A stretch of DNA of 64,000 nt, from NCBI GenBank assembly GCA_026874595.1, contig CM049314.1, positions 18,096,729 to 18,160,728 of the forward strand, in the 5' to 3' direction. The notes below the pieces were generated by a model. It ran no database searches. It had not been told where the DNA came from and saw only the letters and a list, made by a program, of their open reading frames with translations. The position numbers and the translations under genes are program-made. This DNA is from Sipunculus nudus (Eukaryota > Annelida > Sipuncula > Golfingiida > Sipunculidae). Below are positions 23,292 to 37,147 of this stretch, in pieces (the first letter of the stretch is position 1; every line of letters begins with the position of its first letter).

Positions 23292-25214
23292 GTTAACGTT
23301 TCTAGATTTCTACTAAACTTTCGTAGGTCAAATTAAATATGATGGAAAGTGTATGGTCGAGGACTCGGATGCGTTATTCTTATTATCCATTCATCAAAAT
23401 TGCGTAACCATTGAGAAATCCTCATTTAACTTCGAGATTCATTAAAAATCCTGTAATAGAGCATTCTGGCATGAAAAACATGAGTTTCCGGAATACATGT
23501 TATTGCTGAATGTATCGTGTTTCCTAAATTGCGTGTTGCGATCATTTGCCCATTACATACATATTGCGCTCACGCCACTTTGCCTCGTAAATTCACATAT
23601 CCAATCTTTTCAAACTTTATAAGGGTGTTTCTTAACGTCTTCCTCTTTCATATTTCTTGTCTTTGTTTTGAAAATAAGTTATAAAACAGTTTCTTGCCTG
23701 GATGATTTGCTATAAATTTTGTATTCACCCAAAATGAACTGATACCCATGGTATTGCACATGATCTGGTAGCTAGAGAGTACCCTGAAAAAAAAACATGA
23801 AGATTATAATGCCAAGACCGAAATTCCGCTTGAAGGACACAAGTTCTGTAAAATGATATGTGATTCCATAGAAAATTTACTCGTGGTTATATTTGGAGGG
23901 ATAGTGAATGACATAAGTACATGTATCTCTGCAAATTGTAACTCTTAGCGCTGTGATGCACATATCAATAATAAATTAACCCAATCTGTCATTTTTAATT
24001 TTCGAGGCAAGTTGCAGCTGCAGAGTTAACTCAGTTTGGGTCACAGTATGCCCTCTAGCATTTCGACTCTTACTTTGTATGCCTTTGTATGATTTATCAA
24101 TTTACATCATACAACGTTTTGTGACATTTGCTACATTTTGTGCCGTTGTGTAAAAGTCACCAGTCTGTCCTAACATTTCTTAAATGACATTTACACTTTT
24201 ATTTGGGTTATTTGATCGTGTTCTTTGCCAGAAACACAATAAATTACAATTGAAAAATTCCAACAGTAATGACCGAAAAGGTTTCAGAACCCGATACTGA
24301 TCGTGATGATATAACAATAGTAATTCATTAACATGTTGAACTGATTGTAACTCAAAACAGACTGAAAAAAACGTCTGCCCATGGGACGCTCCTGCAGGCA
24401 TGCCTACACACTCACTGGTAATAACAGAGACGAGGATATCAGATAAATGTACCTAACAGAGGTAATCCATGGGTCTTGTTCTAAAACATCCAAAAATCAA
24501 AGATGAACAATTAAATCCTCCTTGGTGTTCATGGATGGAGTTTTCCCATTTTGTTCGAACCCTATGCGCCCTTCTTCTTATCACCTCAGTTCCCGATAAA
24601 TCTCTTAATTATGATTCATGTTGGTCTCCTCAGGTCACCTGCATGAGTCGTGTTAATATAATTATGATGAAATAATGATCGGTAAATTAATGACCCGTGT
24701 CACGACAAATAAAGCCGTTTATGAAGGGCCTCAATATCCCATATAATGTTTCTATATGTAACTGTTTATGTGAATTACAAAGACTATGTTTTATTTGTAT
24801 CATACAAATGTCTGTATTTTTATATCTTTATTTTACACAGAGGACTCAGGTATAAAAAAACAGGACTCTAGTCTACAAAATGGGGGATGACAGGAAACGT
24901 GAATGCTCTAGCACAATACTAAATATAGGCCAATGAAAAAAACCTGTGTCACTACTTTTCAGGACTGAATCTCAAGAAACAAAATAAACACACTAAATAT
25001 CTTGTATATCCTCTTGTAAAACTAAAGGAACTTATTTTCCCAAGAGGATAATCCAAGGTACACTTTTAATACAACTATAGGAAGTAATTAAAGACATATT
25101 ATATGTATATATATAAATTTAAATTTATTAATAAATAGAAATGTCGGTCACTGAGGGTTGGAATTTTCTGGGTATACCATTCCGGTCTATATACATATAA
25201 CCAACATGGCTATT

Positions 25215-25217
<3 letters not shown>

Positions 25218-25274
<57 letters not shown>
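25218..25274. repeat. (TA)n microsatellite
   Basis: Pure TA dinucleotide run of about 57 bp. Confidence 0.95.
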
Positions 25275-25277
<3 letters not shown>

Positions 25278-26716
25278 GTGTTTCTGCTTATTTTAGCTTT
25301 ATATAATTGTTATACAGCTTAGAGCTTAGGGATATATATGTATATTAATAGCTAATATATTACGATCATTTGTAGTATAGATAATTTAAATATATTCGCA
25401 GTATAGAATGCTCCAGCCAAGGTGAAACAAAAACAGCAAGATAGTTACACTTATGAATGATTTTATCATCTAAACGTTTCAATATACATAGTTTTCATTT
25501 ACAATTGTTCAGTCTATCAAGAATGCCGGAAACACTATAGGTATTATGAAATTCAGATTTATGTTTTAGTGATTTATATTAAAATTATAAAAATATGAGG
25601 CTTACTTGCAAAGATACCGGTACAGTAAGTCAATAAAAACAGTTCTCTTATAAATGTTAAACAGGTGATATTTGCAGAGTTCACTTGACTGGTATCACAA
25701 TGTTCAATTCCATAACAGATGGACTTGTATTTATGTATAGGTGGAATATGAAACCATTAATTCAAATATTGCGTATATTTATCTATGCGTTTTTGTGTAA
25801 TGAAATTATTATTCTTTGTGATTATATCATGAAATACTAGGTTTGCAAAGGTGATCTGTCAATTCCATATAACATTTACCAAAGGACCATAGAACTCGCT
25901 GCCTTTCGTGATAAAGTTAAAAAAAAGTCATTCATAAATAGTATTGGGTTGAGGAAAACATGCTGCAGACACGTCTCCCCTAGTTTCTGATTATCGTGGT
26001 ATCTGCGGCATTTGTCACTCTTAAGCAGCAACAAGTTCTTAAAACTTTCAGACTTTACAACTACAGTTCATATTTAGTTTAGTCTTTGCTTAAATAGGTA
26101 ATAACTTAAGTTTAAAGTTCCGCGATAGTATCTTGTTGCAGCGCGATAATTATCTAGTTCCCATGCGATGAATATTTGAGATGAATCAGGTCAGTGCATG
26201 ACAGAGTGGAACAGTGCGGACTAATGTTGGCTAAAATAATAAATGAATGCAGAGAACACGTACAGGAGGGAATGTTTTATGATGCTGTGCTCCCAACATG
26301 TACCCCCTCAGATTATTTGTGAATGCTTCCCTTGCAGAGGAGCTTCGTATATTATTGTATATCATAGGTAAAACACACACGTTATTTTCATCTTTTGTAA
26401 CATATATATGCTTAAGTGTAATCTTAAAAAAAATTTCACATGGTATAGGGGGATTACGTTTTAGTAAACTCAGTGCTACATGATAGCACATTCTATGATA
26501 ATGAAACTTGACACTACTGTTGTTATGTCATATCGACGTTCAGATATAAAGCTTATTTTTCTTACGGTTTGCCGTAATAGGCACGCCATAGACAACTATG
26601 GATGTTCTTTCGGACACCAAACTAATAACTGTTAACAGGAAACCAGGGAAATTTCAGTTCCATTAACAGAAGAAAGCGGATTTTGTTTCAAGTTTTTAAG
26701 ATATGCCACAATGATC

Positions 26717-28860
26717 CAGAGTTGGGTCCAAAAGTACTCGTACTCATAGTACTCGTACTCATGAGTACTTTTTTGAGTACTCAGTACTCGTACTCGAGTA
26801 CTTTTTAAAAATCACAAAATTACTCGTACTTGTACTCGAGAACTTTGAATGTACTCGGTACTCATATGAGTACTTCATGAGTACTTTTGGGTATTTCATA
26901 ATTTTCTAAATTAACTCTAATCTCAATTTATTATATTTGTGATATTTTATTATAGAATATTATAGTAAGATATATATATATATATATTTAATATATAACA
27001 TATATAATATCATTTATAATAGTACTTAAGGTAATCCATCTATTACTATAACTGAAATTATTACAGCATTGATAACTACTACTATTACGTTACTTCTTTT
27101 ACTAAAACTAACACTTTTATTTAATATAAAATATTTTTTATTATTTTATTATTAATACATTCATCCAATTCATGTTTTTGTGTGTACAGCATTATATATT
27201 TCCAGCAAGATAAGTACATAATGTTCAATAAAACATTAAATAAGCAAATTCATACTGAGTAAAATTTAAGAGAAAAAAATATAATGTTTGAAAGATCCCA
27301 AAATAAAAAAGTTAAGATTTGCCAAAATTCAATAGAAATAAATGTACTCAGAACCTGTTCATCATAACATAAATTCAGCAGTGCTCTAGTGCCTGGGCTA
27401 ATCAAGCTTGAATTAAATTATATATGAAACTAAATGTGAGTGTAGGTTTAGCAGATTTTCAGTGGGAATTGTAGTCTTTGATGAGCTCTGTACACAGTCT
27501 GTGGCACAACTAAGACTCAACTGTTGACTGTCAACTGTTTGACCCATGAAAAGCTGTGACTATCAGACCATACACCCTGTAGCTGCTACAACATAGGCTG
27601 CAGCATCACATTCTACTATCAGTTGACAATAACTTCCTGTGTCTGCTCACAAAGGACTTCTCCAATGTTTTAATGACCAAGCCTACTTAATGAATCAACA
27701 ATGAGAACCAGGGGTTAACCTCAAGCCAAAGCCTTCTGTCCAGTGCCCACTGGACCATGAAAGCACCCAGCATAAACTAATCTCACTACACTGGGCCCTT
27801 CATTGTGCTCTATCAACCTAATCAAACACACACTCAATTCATCAGATGTGTTAGCCTAGGGTTGTAATAGAAAAGTAATAGCTGTTATTCTATTACTAGG
27901 GGTACTATAACCATTACTAGTTCAAATTTCTTTTCTATCAATTGTAATATTACTGTTACTAACTTTGAGAACATGTAATATTCTATTTAAATAACACATT
28001 ACTATCGCCTCATTCCTTGTTGTAATAATCACTGACGCAACTGTTGTTAATACTCATAAATTATTACAGATGATAAATGACATGGTCAGTCTGTCAGATG
28101 TGTTGATTTATACTATTTTCACAAATACCGGTTGTCATTAGATATCTTCATCAGGCTACAGCCACATATTATTCATAAGTTGATATTATATAAATAATAG
28201 CATATGGTTGTTATTATTATTATAATTGTTATCATTGTTATTATTATATGATTACATATTGTTAACATATGGTTATATGTTTATACAATTTCAGTGAGAT
28301 TTCCTTTAACAATATAACTTTTCTTTATTAACTTTTATGTAACTTTTTTATGTTGTAGTTTCTGAACATTCCCACCACTATTTTGAATTTGCATAATAAA
28401 ACATTTAGTAAATTGTTTATCTTGTCCTGGCTAGAAATATATTTTTGAGAACCTACGATACCAGATGTTTCTTCAATGAAAACCGTCCACTTTAATAAGT
28501 TAATGCTTTGATATATTTCAGCTGTATATGGCCTGTTTATATGCCCCAGAGTTTACATATCGCCTGAGTATTTTGATTAAGCATAACACTACATTGTATA
28601 TATTTTTATCCTGTACTGGGTTTTCATTAATAAAAATAATTTTAACTTTCTGAGATTATATTTAATTAAATAACATCATTCAACAAGTTTGGTTACAAAA
28701 AGTACTCATTTAAGTACTCATGAGTACATTTTGAGTACTCGGTGCTCGTACTCGAGAACTTTTGAAAAAAGTTCAAAAGTACTCATCCTTGTACTCGAGT
28801 ACTTTTAAAGTACTCAGTACTCGTACTCGAGTACTTTAAAAGTACTCGGACACAACTCTG
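26717..28860. mobile_element. Non-autonomous hAT transposon, 2144 bp, with perfect 8-bp target duplication
   Basis: The left end reads CAGAGTTGGGTCCAAAAGTA and the right end, on the other strand, reads CAGAGTTGTGTCCGAGTACT. The 8-mer CAATGATC stands directly outside both ends (26709-26716 and 28861-28868). Terminal inverted repeats starting CAG and an 8-bp duplication are hallmarks of the hAT superfamily. Both subterminal regions (26730-26890, 28700-28850) are packed with GTACTCGTACTC/GAGTACTC palindromic motifs, probably transposase-binding sites. The interior is AT-rich and has no transposase frame, so movement would need a helper. Confidence 0.92.
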
Positions 28861-28868
28861 CAATGATC

Positions 28869-31489
28869 CCCTGCTATCGCATTGCATACTAAGAGCAACG
28901 GGGATGATTTGCAGTAAACATTCAGTGGTCATGAATTATTTCTTCTGTTGGAGTAAACAGCTAAACAGATCTTCAATGAAATGGAATATAAACAGTGATT
29001 AAACTATACAACGCATCTGATGTGCCCTGAAGCATTTGAATTATGAAACATTATGTTTGTATTTTAACGATTAATAACGCTGTTGAATTTAGAAATTATA
29101 TTATTTGCGTGATAGGGTAAAGTGATTTTACATAATAAAATATTATATGAGCGCTGGGTTTATGGGGGTCCGACATTTGAAAATATTAAATATTAAGAGG
29201 GTTTTACACATTTAAATATTTTGCTACCGTCAATGATGTTCTGTATATTAAAATAGAATTGTGAGCGAGGGTTTTTGGTTATTCATATTGAAACATTATT
29301 CACCTGCTATGAATCAGGGCGATCTACATATAACAGTATTATTTTAGTACTAGGTTTAAGCACGTTCTAAATCCTATTTGTCTATTTGGAGTTTCTATAC
29401 GAGTAAAAGGTTTTAACATATTAAATTATTATTTGTAATGATAATGTGCATTTTAAAATATCATTGGCCCGTTTTGCCTGTAATTGTCTTGTCATTACCT
29501 TGTTCTAATCAAGAGTGCTACCAATAAATGGACCACTGAGAATACATAAGATGTCTGTATTTCATTTGCTCTAGCAATTGAGCTTGTTGTGGATTTAAGC
29601 AACCCCAAGTACTGGGAATGAATAATGGAGCTCGTTCATCTTTAACAACAGGGTATAGCTGGGGTGGTATTCCGCGATACCTCTCCCGAAAAGGCTCTGA
29701 GTTGGTATGAGCAATGTCATGTGTGAATATATTTATGGGACTATAACAGTGTCACTAAATTAAAAGATGGGTTTCCATTTAGGTAAAAGCTACTGAAACC
29801 GTTCCGATTAAGCAGGTGAAAGGTAACTGTCCATATTGACAGAGTTGAGAAGACACTGATCAACTGGAAATGGAGTTTAAGGTTTGACAAGGGAGCACCT
29901 TGTTTTTGGCTAAGAACAGCTTTATTTAGTGAGGTGATAGTATAAACTGTTAAGTTCAAACATGAACAGGGACGTGGTGAGTTGAACCTGCAGAAAAAGA
30001 ACTTCCACTAAAAAGAGGGATTAATCCTAATCCCGCTGGAAAAACATGAAACATATCCGTCAGAACAAGAATTTTGACTGGAGTTGAAACGCTTGTTTAG
30101 TCATTAACAATGGCCGTGCTGAAAGAGGAAACCTCTACGGGCTTGGTAGAAAGGCCTGTCCAGTGACATGTAAAGATCTCTTATTGGGTGTTATAATAAA
30201 TTGTAAACATTTAAATGGGACATATGACTTCTTGAAATAATTATTCCAACTTCTGGCTTTAAGAAAGTGAAACAAGAATATAAGATATTAGTTTCCATAA
30301 TAAAGGGAATGTCGAAGTTATATTCCGTGTCTTCCATGCCTAAAACAGGAACGATAACTTTAAGGAAAAATGTGGTATTACATGCCCGAAGTATTGATCA
30401 AACATATTAAGTATATCGTTGGGGAACAATTATTTGATAGGGAAAGCAAAGCTATAAAAAAAACTGAAAAACGATCATATACTACACCTATCTCTATTAA
30501 CTGGCCAACTAAATACATCAGTCGTCACATCCTTGAGATTCAATTAATAACAGCTTCAAGTGTTACATGTATGAGGCAAAAAAAAAACCTATCAAACCAA
30601 CTCGGCAGAGTCAATTGAACGAATAAATGACCTGAAAAAAATGGCAAAAGGCCTGATTAAACAACTACGTAAATGTTCAATGTAATTTATCTTTGCCATT
30701 TAAATAAAGCTAAACATTGACCTTTAAATATTTGCATAATTAACTTTTAGCAGCATTGAGATGTCAACAATACTTTTCTTTTACACAGGCCCAAATAAAA
30801 CCAATTAACTGTCTTGACCACTAAACACCAACGCAAAAAAAAAAAAAAAAAAAAAGCGAGTGCATTCATGCAAAAATTGTCCCCTTTAAAAATGACGCAT
30901 ACGCAATGAAGCATTAAGCAAAACATTACCCTTTAGGTGCAACACATATAGATACAAAGCTACCTAACATGCATGTGTGAAACGTCCTGTTATGTTAAAA
31001 CGTAACAATTAAAGTTAATCATGTAACCATTAAATTTTAAAGATGCAAACATTTCAGTGCAACATGCAGCAAATACTTTGCACAACATATGCGATGCATA
31101 TGGTTTTAACGCTGTTCATTTTTTTTTTGTCAACGGGACTTCTGTTCCTGGCGTAATGGGGCCATAATGAGAGTTTCTTTCTTTTATATAAATGGCGCCT
31201 TAAAACACACGTAATGTCACGTGAGGTCGCACCTAGCCCTGATGGGATTCGTCCTGGTGGTTTGCATCCTACCATATAAACAGCGACATTCCTTGGGGAG
31301 ACAGAAAGCTTGTCGTGAATTAATTCTGTGTGAGCGTACTACGTGCATGTTTTCTATGTAAAAAAAACACATAGCACTAACATTGTAGGCTTTCCCCACA
31401 TATAATATAAAACAACACAGGAATTTAAGTTTAACATCACCAAATGGTCCCATCGGCAGTGAACCGACTTTTCTGTGTATTCATGTTCC

Positions 31490-31541
<52 letters not shown>

Positions 31542-31819
31542 CTAACAGGACAAAGAGTTTTTTTGTGTTGTTTTTATGTTTATATTCAATGCAAAGATAT
31601 TTTACCAGGACGCCCAATCAGCATAGTAAGCTGATTTTTTAACAGGGTCCTGGGTACAGTGACCATTTTAGTAGCATACACATATAATATAAAATACACA
31701 TATACTGTAAAAATACACAAAGTAAAAGGCAATTACACAATATAAAAGGCAAATATACTATACTCATACCACGTGGTCTCGACTCGATAAATGTTGCCAC
31801 TACCCCATGGTGAGTTTAC
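28869..31819. other. Intergenic AT-rich region
   Basis: No gene was recognised. It contains a short poly-A run at 30836-30855 and a (TA)n tract at 31493-31540. Open frames at 30370-30618 and 31054-31453 have no recognisable motif. Confidence 0.4.
31493..31540. repeat. (TA)n microsatellite
   Basis: Nearly pure TA run of about 48 bp. Confidence 0.95.
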
Positions 31820-32688
31820 CGAGAATTTTTGAAAATTTTAGCAAATGCAAATTATACTGAATTCTTTTGTTTATAAGGGGTGTTACAAAGGGGGGGGGGG
31901 CACGGGGGCTCAAAAAGCTCAATAATGTAAAGAGGTGTGCCGGGAAAGCCAGTAAACTTTAAACAAAGTTATCGGAAATAAAGGAAGCGATGGATCACGT
32001 CACTCAGTTGAATTTTTGAAAAATTTTAGCAAATGTAAATTATACTTTCTTCTTTTGTTTATATATATATTTATATATTCCGCAAATGGCAAAATTACAA
32101 TATGAATAGTTTGCAAAATAAGCACAGGTCACAGGGACTATCTATATATAGATATATCAATAGATATTTACCAGGGGCGGATACAGGATGTTAAAAAGGG
32201 GTGGGAGGGGCGCACGCGGGCCCGATTATCTCAACAACATGTAAACAAGTGTGCCGGGAATGTCAGTAGACTTTACACATAGCTCTGGGAAATAAAGGGA
32301 TCGATGGGAAATAACAGCCGAAATTCCCACAAATGGCACATTAACAATATAAATAACAATATAAATAGTAATCAAATGTGCCATGAATGTCAGTAGACTT
32401 TATACATTGCTCTGGGAAATAAAGGGAACGATGGGTCACGTCGATCATGTGAATTTTTGAAAATTAAAGCAAATAAAAATTATACTTATTTCTTTTGTTT
32501 AGATATATATATATATACATAGATATATATAAATATATATATATATATATTTATGAATATATATATATATATATATATTCAAACAAGAACATGCACAGAA
32601 ATGACAGCCGAGATTCCCACAAATGGCACAATTACCATATAAATAATTTGTCAATTAAGCACAGGTCACAGGGACTATATATATATAT

Positions 32689-32760
<72 letters not shown>
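31820..32760. repeat. Diverged repeat modules ending in (TA)n tracts
   Basis: The block GAATTTTTGAAAATTTTAGC followed by AAAT..AAATTATACT..TTCTTTTGTTTA recurs near 31820, 32010 and 32450. A second block (GTGCCGGGAA.G.CAGTA.ACTTTA, TCTGGGAAATAAAGG) recurs near 31940, 32250 and 32370. A third (CACAGGTCACAGGGACTAT) occurs near 32121 and 32660. TA tracts close the modules (about 32505-32575 and 32677-32759). It looks like partly duplicated copies of one unidentified element. Confidence 0.6.
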
Positions 32761-32761
<1 letters not shown>

Positions 32762-33439
32762 CATTTTAAAAGCTAAGAGGAAATTCTATTTTACAATTTT
32801 CCATTTTCAAATAAGCAAAAACCAGATTTGATTAACAAATTAAAACAAGCGTATTAGGTATACATTGTATGTGCAATTTGCAATATGTGAAAACAATTTC
32901 ATGATTCAATAAGGAAAAGAATAGTAATGTTATATGAAACGATACATTTCATAAACATAGAAATGTGTAAATGTAATATTTCTCAATGGTTAAACATATG
33001 GCCATGTGAGCTAAAAATTAAATCCCATTAAAGTTTACCCAATATTTCTGATTAATTGAGTGTATCAGTGCTATTCTCTCTGCAAACCAGGTACTGGGAT
33101 GGCCTGATGTAAACAACACCAGACATGGTGGTTGAAAACTTGAATGAGAGCTACAGTCTTTGACCAATTGCTTTCAAATTTCGGATTATAAAAGACAATC
33201 CTTGTGTGCACAAGCTGTGAAAATTAAAGTAACAGTGGTCACAGGTAAAAAAAGTGCCATGGTCAAAGTTTGGCAAAAATTAAGGTACCGATTTTAAATT
33301 TATGCCAATAACTTAGAAAATTAAAAAAAATTCAGTTCTAATATCTGGTATACAATTTAAGCTAAAATAGATATAGTTATATCCTTGAAAAAGATTCTCT
33401 AGCTTCAACCGTTAACATGTAAAGAAAGTAAATATGTAC

Positions 33440-34062
33440 ACTCAAAAAACAGATTGGTTAAATATATAACCAATTTAATTGGTTAAGCCAGTTTTGGTTG
33501 TTTTAACTAAGATATTGTTTATCTTAACCAATGCATTGTTAAAGTACTCACCAAACCAGTTGGTTGTTTTGACCAAGTTTCATTGGTTAACAGAATAAAA
33601 ATACTTTGTGTAGGTTTAACCAATATATTGGTCAATTGATAACCACAATATTGGTTACTTTAGCACACATATATGACCAATTTGGTTGGTTGAGATGATA
33701 TTGGTTGATTTAACCAGCACATTTGTAATTTCAACCAACTTGTAACCAAATTCATTGGTCATTATGACCAATTTTTATTGGTCGAACGTTTGGACGCATA
33801 TATTAAACCAATTTTCTTGGTCGAATTAAACATTGGTTGATTTTATCAACATACTGGTTATTTTACCAACTGATTGGTAAAGCACTGAACAAATCAATTG
33901 GTAAGTTTTAACATAAGAGACAAAAGTGTTCCAAATCAGACACAAGCGATGCAAGCTTCACTGGCTGAGGGGAAAAACGTCTGACTTGTATGTTTCCCCT
34001 CGAAACCCACACCAGAGCAACCCGAAACTGAAGAATGTCATACAAGAAGACTCCCAATCAAT

Positions 34063-34098
<36 letters not shown>

Positions 34099-34410
34099 AT
34101 ATGAAGAAAAAGGGGACTGAAAGTAGCAGTGCACACATAAATGTCGAATATTGAATTGGTTCATGTGACAATGTTTTGGTTGACCTCATCAAATTATTTT
34201 GGTCAAACTGACAATTTTGTTGGTTTAAATGATCAGCTGTGTTGGCTGTTCTGACCAATATATAGGTTGATTTGACAAATACCTGTTGTTTGATTACGAC
34301 CAAAATAAATTGGTTGTTTTAAACAATAAATTGTTTGGACATATTTTGACCAATTAAATTGGTTGGATTCAACCAATTTTTTGGTTGATTCAACCAATTT
34401 TTTTTTAGGA
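33440..34410. repeat. Block dense in TTGGTT/AACCAA, possible inverted-repeat element
   Basis: The hexamers TTGGTT and AACCAA occur more than twenty times in both orientations, often as palindromes such as AACCAATTTGGTTGGTT. The left edge (ACTCAAAAAACAGATTGGTT) and the right edge read inward (TCCTAAAAAAAAATTGGTTG) are alike, suggesting imperfect terminal inverted repeats. A motif-poor segment with a (TA)n tract (33920-34130) interrupts the block. No transposase frame and no clear target duplication was seen. Confidence 0.5.
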
Positions 34411-37120
34411 TATTTCCTGATGTTTTGACAAGGTACATTATTTTCAAGTCCGTAACTTCTAAAACTTACGCAATATTGAGCTAATTTCTAGCCAGTGCAT
34501 AGCAAATATATAGAGGACTAAATATGCCAAACTTTAACGACACAATACTAGCGGTTTTCATAGTGGACAGTCTTGGAGTGAAACAATTGTTTTTTTTACA
34601 GAAAAACTGAGTTTTTTTCCTTATTGTTTTAAAGGAACGAAGTCGCAGTGACCTAATTGTTGGTGTGGTAGGAGAATATAGGCACATCCACAGGGTGAGA
34701 CCAAACGAAATGCTCCTCATATCGAAATGGATGGTAACATAACCACTTGTGAGATCCTTTCTAGTCCAGCCGCTGTCAGGCTACAATGTCGTAAATATGA
34801 ATTTCCGATTTTCTTCTCGTTATTTTAATCTCTGTCTGTCTGTCTCTCTTTCTATTAACAAATACATATTTATATAAATCATCTGGAGAGCATTTAAGCC
34901 GATGTTTTCTTGGGGAGTGTGGACTGATTGCTCAAGGGGACATGTCAAATGGGCCAACGCCTATAGTTTTGCCGCTTTTTCCCCCGAGTGAAGGGGATTT
35001 TTAATATCGAAAAATAGCACTGTAAATCGCAGTTAGGAATTAAATATTAATGGCAATATAAATGATTATTGAATATAGTATATGTTTCTTGACTTTCGTA
35101 CACTACCTATCACGTGCGACAAAGATTCTATTATGACTAAGCATACAAGCATGTCTCCAATAAGTAATGTAACCAGCAGTCAGGTGGTGTGAGGCGCAGT
35201 AATTGACGGCTGTTACGATAGAGATGGGATTTATCCTTTGATTCTGCAAATTAAAATGGAACTAAATCATTTTCAGATGCGTCGATAAGTTTAAATTTAA
35301 AATTGTTTGTACAACGCCAGGTCTTCTTTGTGTTATTGCCTTACACAAATCCTTATTTTAAGATTATCTGGTTCGGTATGGTGATATATTTCGAATGGGA
35401 TGGAGCCTAAAGCAGCATAAGCTTCAATGCAATGGATTGCACTGCAGCTTTCCGTTTGACTGGCGGAGTAATGACACGAGGTAGGCCCATCTAAATGCAT
35501 CCCATGTCCCGTAGCGGTGACTAGCAGTGGGCCAGAAGATAAAATATAATCATTAAGCAAGTGGCGTGCGAGTTTACAAAAGAAATTCGTCTCATGATGG
35601 AGGTCAAAGAATACGTTTTGAAAGTTATTTTTTTGCATACTTTATAACCATTCCATTAAAAGATTATTTACTGTTTGTAAAGATATAAGCCTTTCTGTTT
35701 AGAGAAGTAATGTTTTAGTTTGTTTGATACCTTTACATGAGTGTGTTTTACACACGTTTAACTAGTAACGAAGCCATGATACTATATCTTAAAGAACAGG
35801 AACGGCTCGAAAAATATATGCATAACATGTAAAATTGAAACCGTCTTGAATTATATATGCATTAGTATAATGCGCATCTAAAAGCTTTCTAAAATAAATG
35901 AACAATATGCGCCAATGAATAATGAAAATGATCTCTGAATCGACGCTCAACATGGTCACCGGATCTAAATATGATAATAAATTGTATTCATTAATTACGA
36001 ACTTGTAATTAATTACGAACGAATATGTGAGACACTCACTGATGCATCTCCCATCGAATAAAATCCAATAAATATATAATGAAATATATTTATGTGTAAC
36101 AAATCTAATGAAGATTATTCTGTTGTCACAGGGCTAACAAAGGAAATGGAAAGAATAATGGAACGCCTTTCTAGTGCTTGACAGGAAATAACGAGACAGA
36201 ACGACATTTCAAACAAAACAGGAATACATTAAGTGTATTGACACATTTAATAATAATCTGATATGTTTTCTTAGCTTGGATAAATAAATGAAATTTTATA
36301 AACTCCTATTGCGGATACATAAACATATAATCAATGATGCATATAAAAATAAGAAGCAAGCGATGCTATAGGTATCTGACTGATGTGAAAACAACTTAAT
36401 TCTTGTTCGGCACAGTAATTAGAACGAGACAATATTTTATTATTAATTGCATAGTTCTATGATTATAGAAGTACACAGTTCCGTATAATTGCTGGCAAAA
36501 GCTATGAAGCATGCAAAACACAAGTATAGCAGCAAAATATGTTTCTGTTCAGCAACAGCATATCATTGAATCTATAACCTTATTGCCAGAGTCTAAAATA
36601 AATATGCAATTCATGCAATTTCATTTATGAAAAAATTCAGGTTAGCATGTATATTTCCTCATTACTTTGACAAGAGGACCGTTTTTGCGTAAATCTGCAG
36701 TTTAACATTCGATTTCAGGTTATTTTTTAAACTAATATACCTTTGTTTAGCCCCTTTTTTAAAACTGAAAGATATTTCAGGAAAAAAAGTTTAATTCTAA
36801 AACTGAAAAGAAATAAATACCGTATATTTAATTTTTAGGCCGATATGACAGTAAGGCAATCTCTAGTCGGAAGCTTAAAGTAATATTAATAGTTTTTGAT
36901 TGCCTGATTTATTTTAAAAATTATCCATCTGTCGTTATTCTTGATTTGAATTAGATATATGTATGTTGTCCATTTCCCATTCTTTTTCTACCTGACAGAG
37001 ACTGGTCTTGTTGTGGCTTATCCACATAAATAAATAAATAAAATCCTCAGCAGGCGCATTTTAAGAACAGTTTCTTTTTAGTGGTTCTCCTAGAAAACTT
37101 CCATAAGCCTTGCGTTGTCT
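34411..37120. other. Region downstream of the calpain gene
   Basis: No gene was recognised. On the minus strand an AATAAA (plus-strand TTTATT at 36908-36913) lies about 210 bp past the calpain stop and is a candidate polyadenylation signal. A small CTGTCTGTCTCTC tract is near 34835. Confidence 0.35.
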
Positions 37121-37147
37121 TTACGAATACATAGTCATTGCGATGAA
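37121..37147 (-). CDS. Calpain exon 19 (last, 9 codons)
   Basis: After the acceptor TTTTTTCTTTGCAG it encodes FIAMTMYS and a TAA stop. Classical calpains end in a very similar W-x-x-L-T-M-Y-S. It joins exon 18 in phase 0. It is far too short for ordinary gene finders. Confidence 0.85.
   Translation of the reverse strand, partial: FIAMTMYS

Larger units (their letters stand above)
21130..26708. other. Intergenic region with microsatellites
   Basis: No gene was recognised. The first AATAAA after the lectin B stop is at 21385-21390. There is a (CT)n tract at 23250-23287 and a (TA)n tract at 25218-25274. Open frames are short and unrelated to any family I know. Confidence 0.4.

Noticed and set aside
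29560-29720. GC-richer stretch reading ELVVDLSNPKYWE on the plus strand
   Set aside because: It stops at once, has no convincing splice sites and does not align with the lectin exons.
32495-32776. Ile/Tyr-rich open frame of 93 codons
   Set aside because: Translation of TA tracts and repeat modules.
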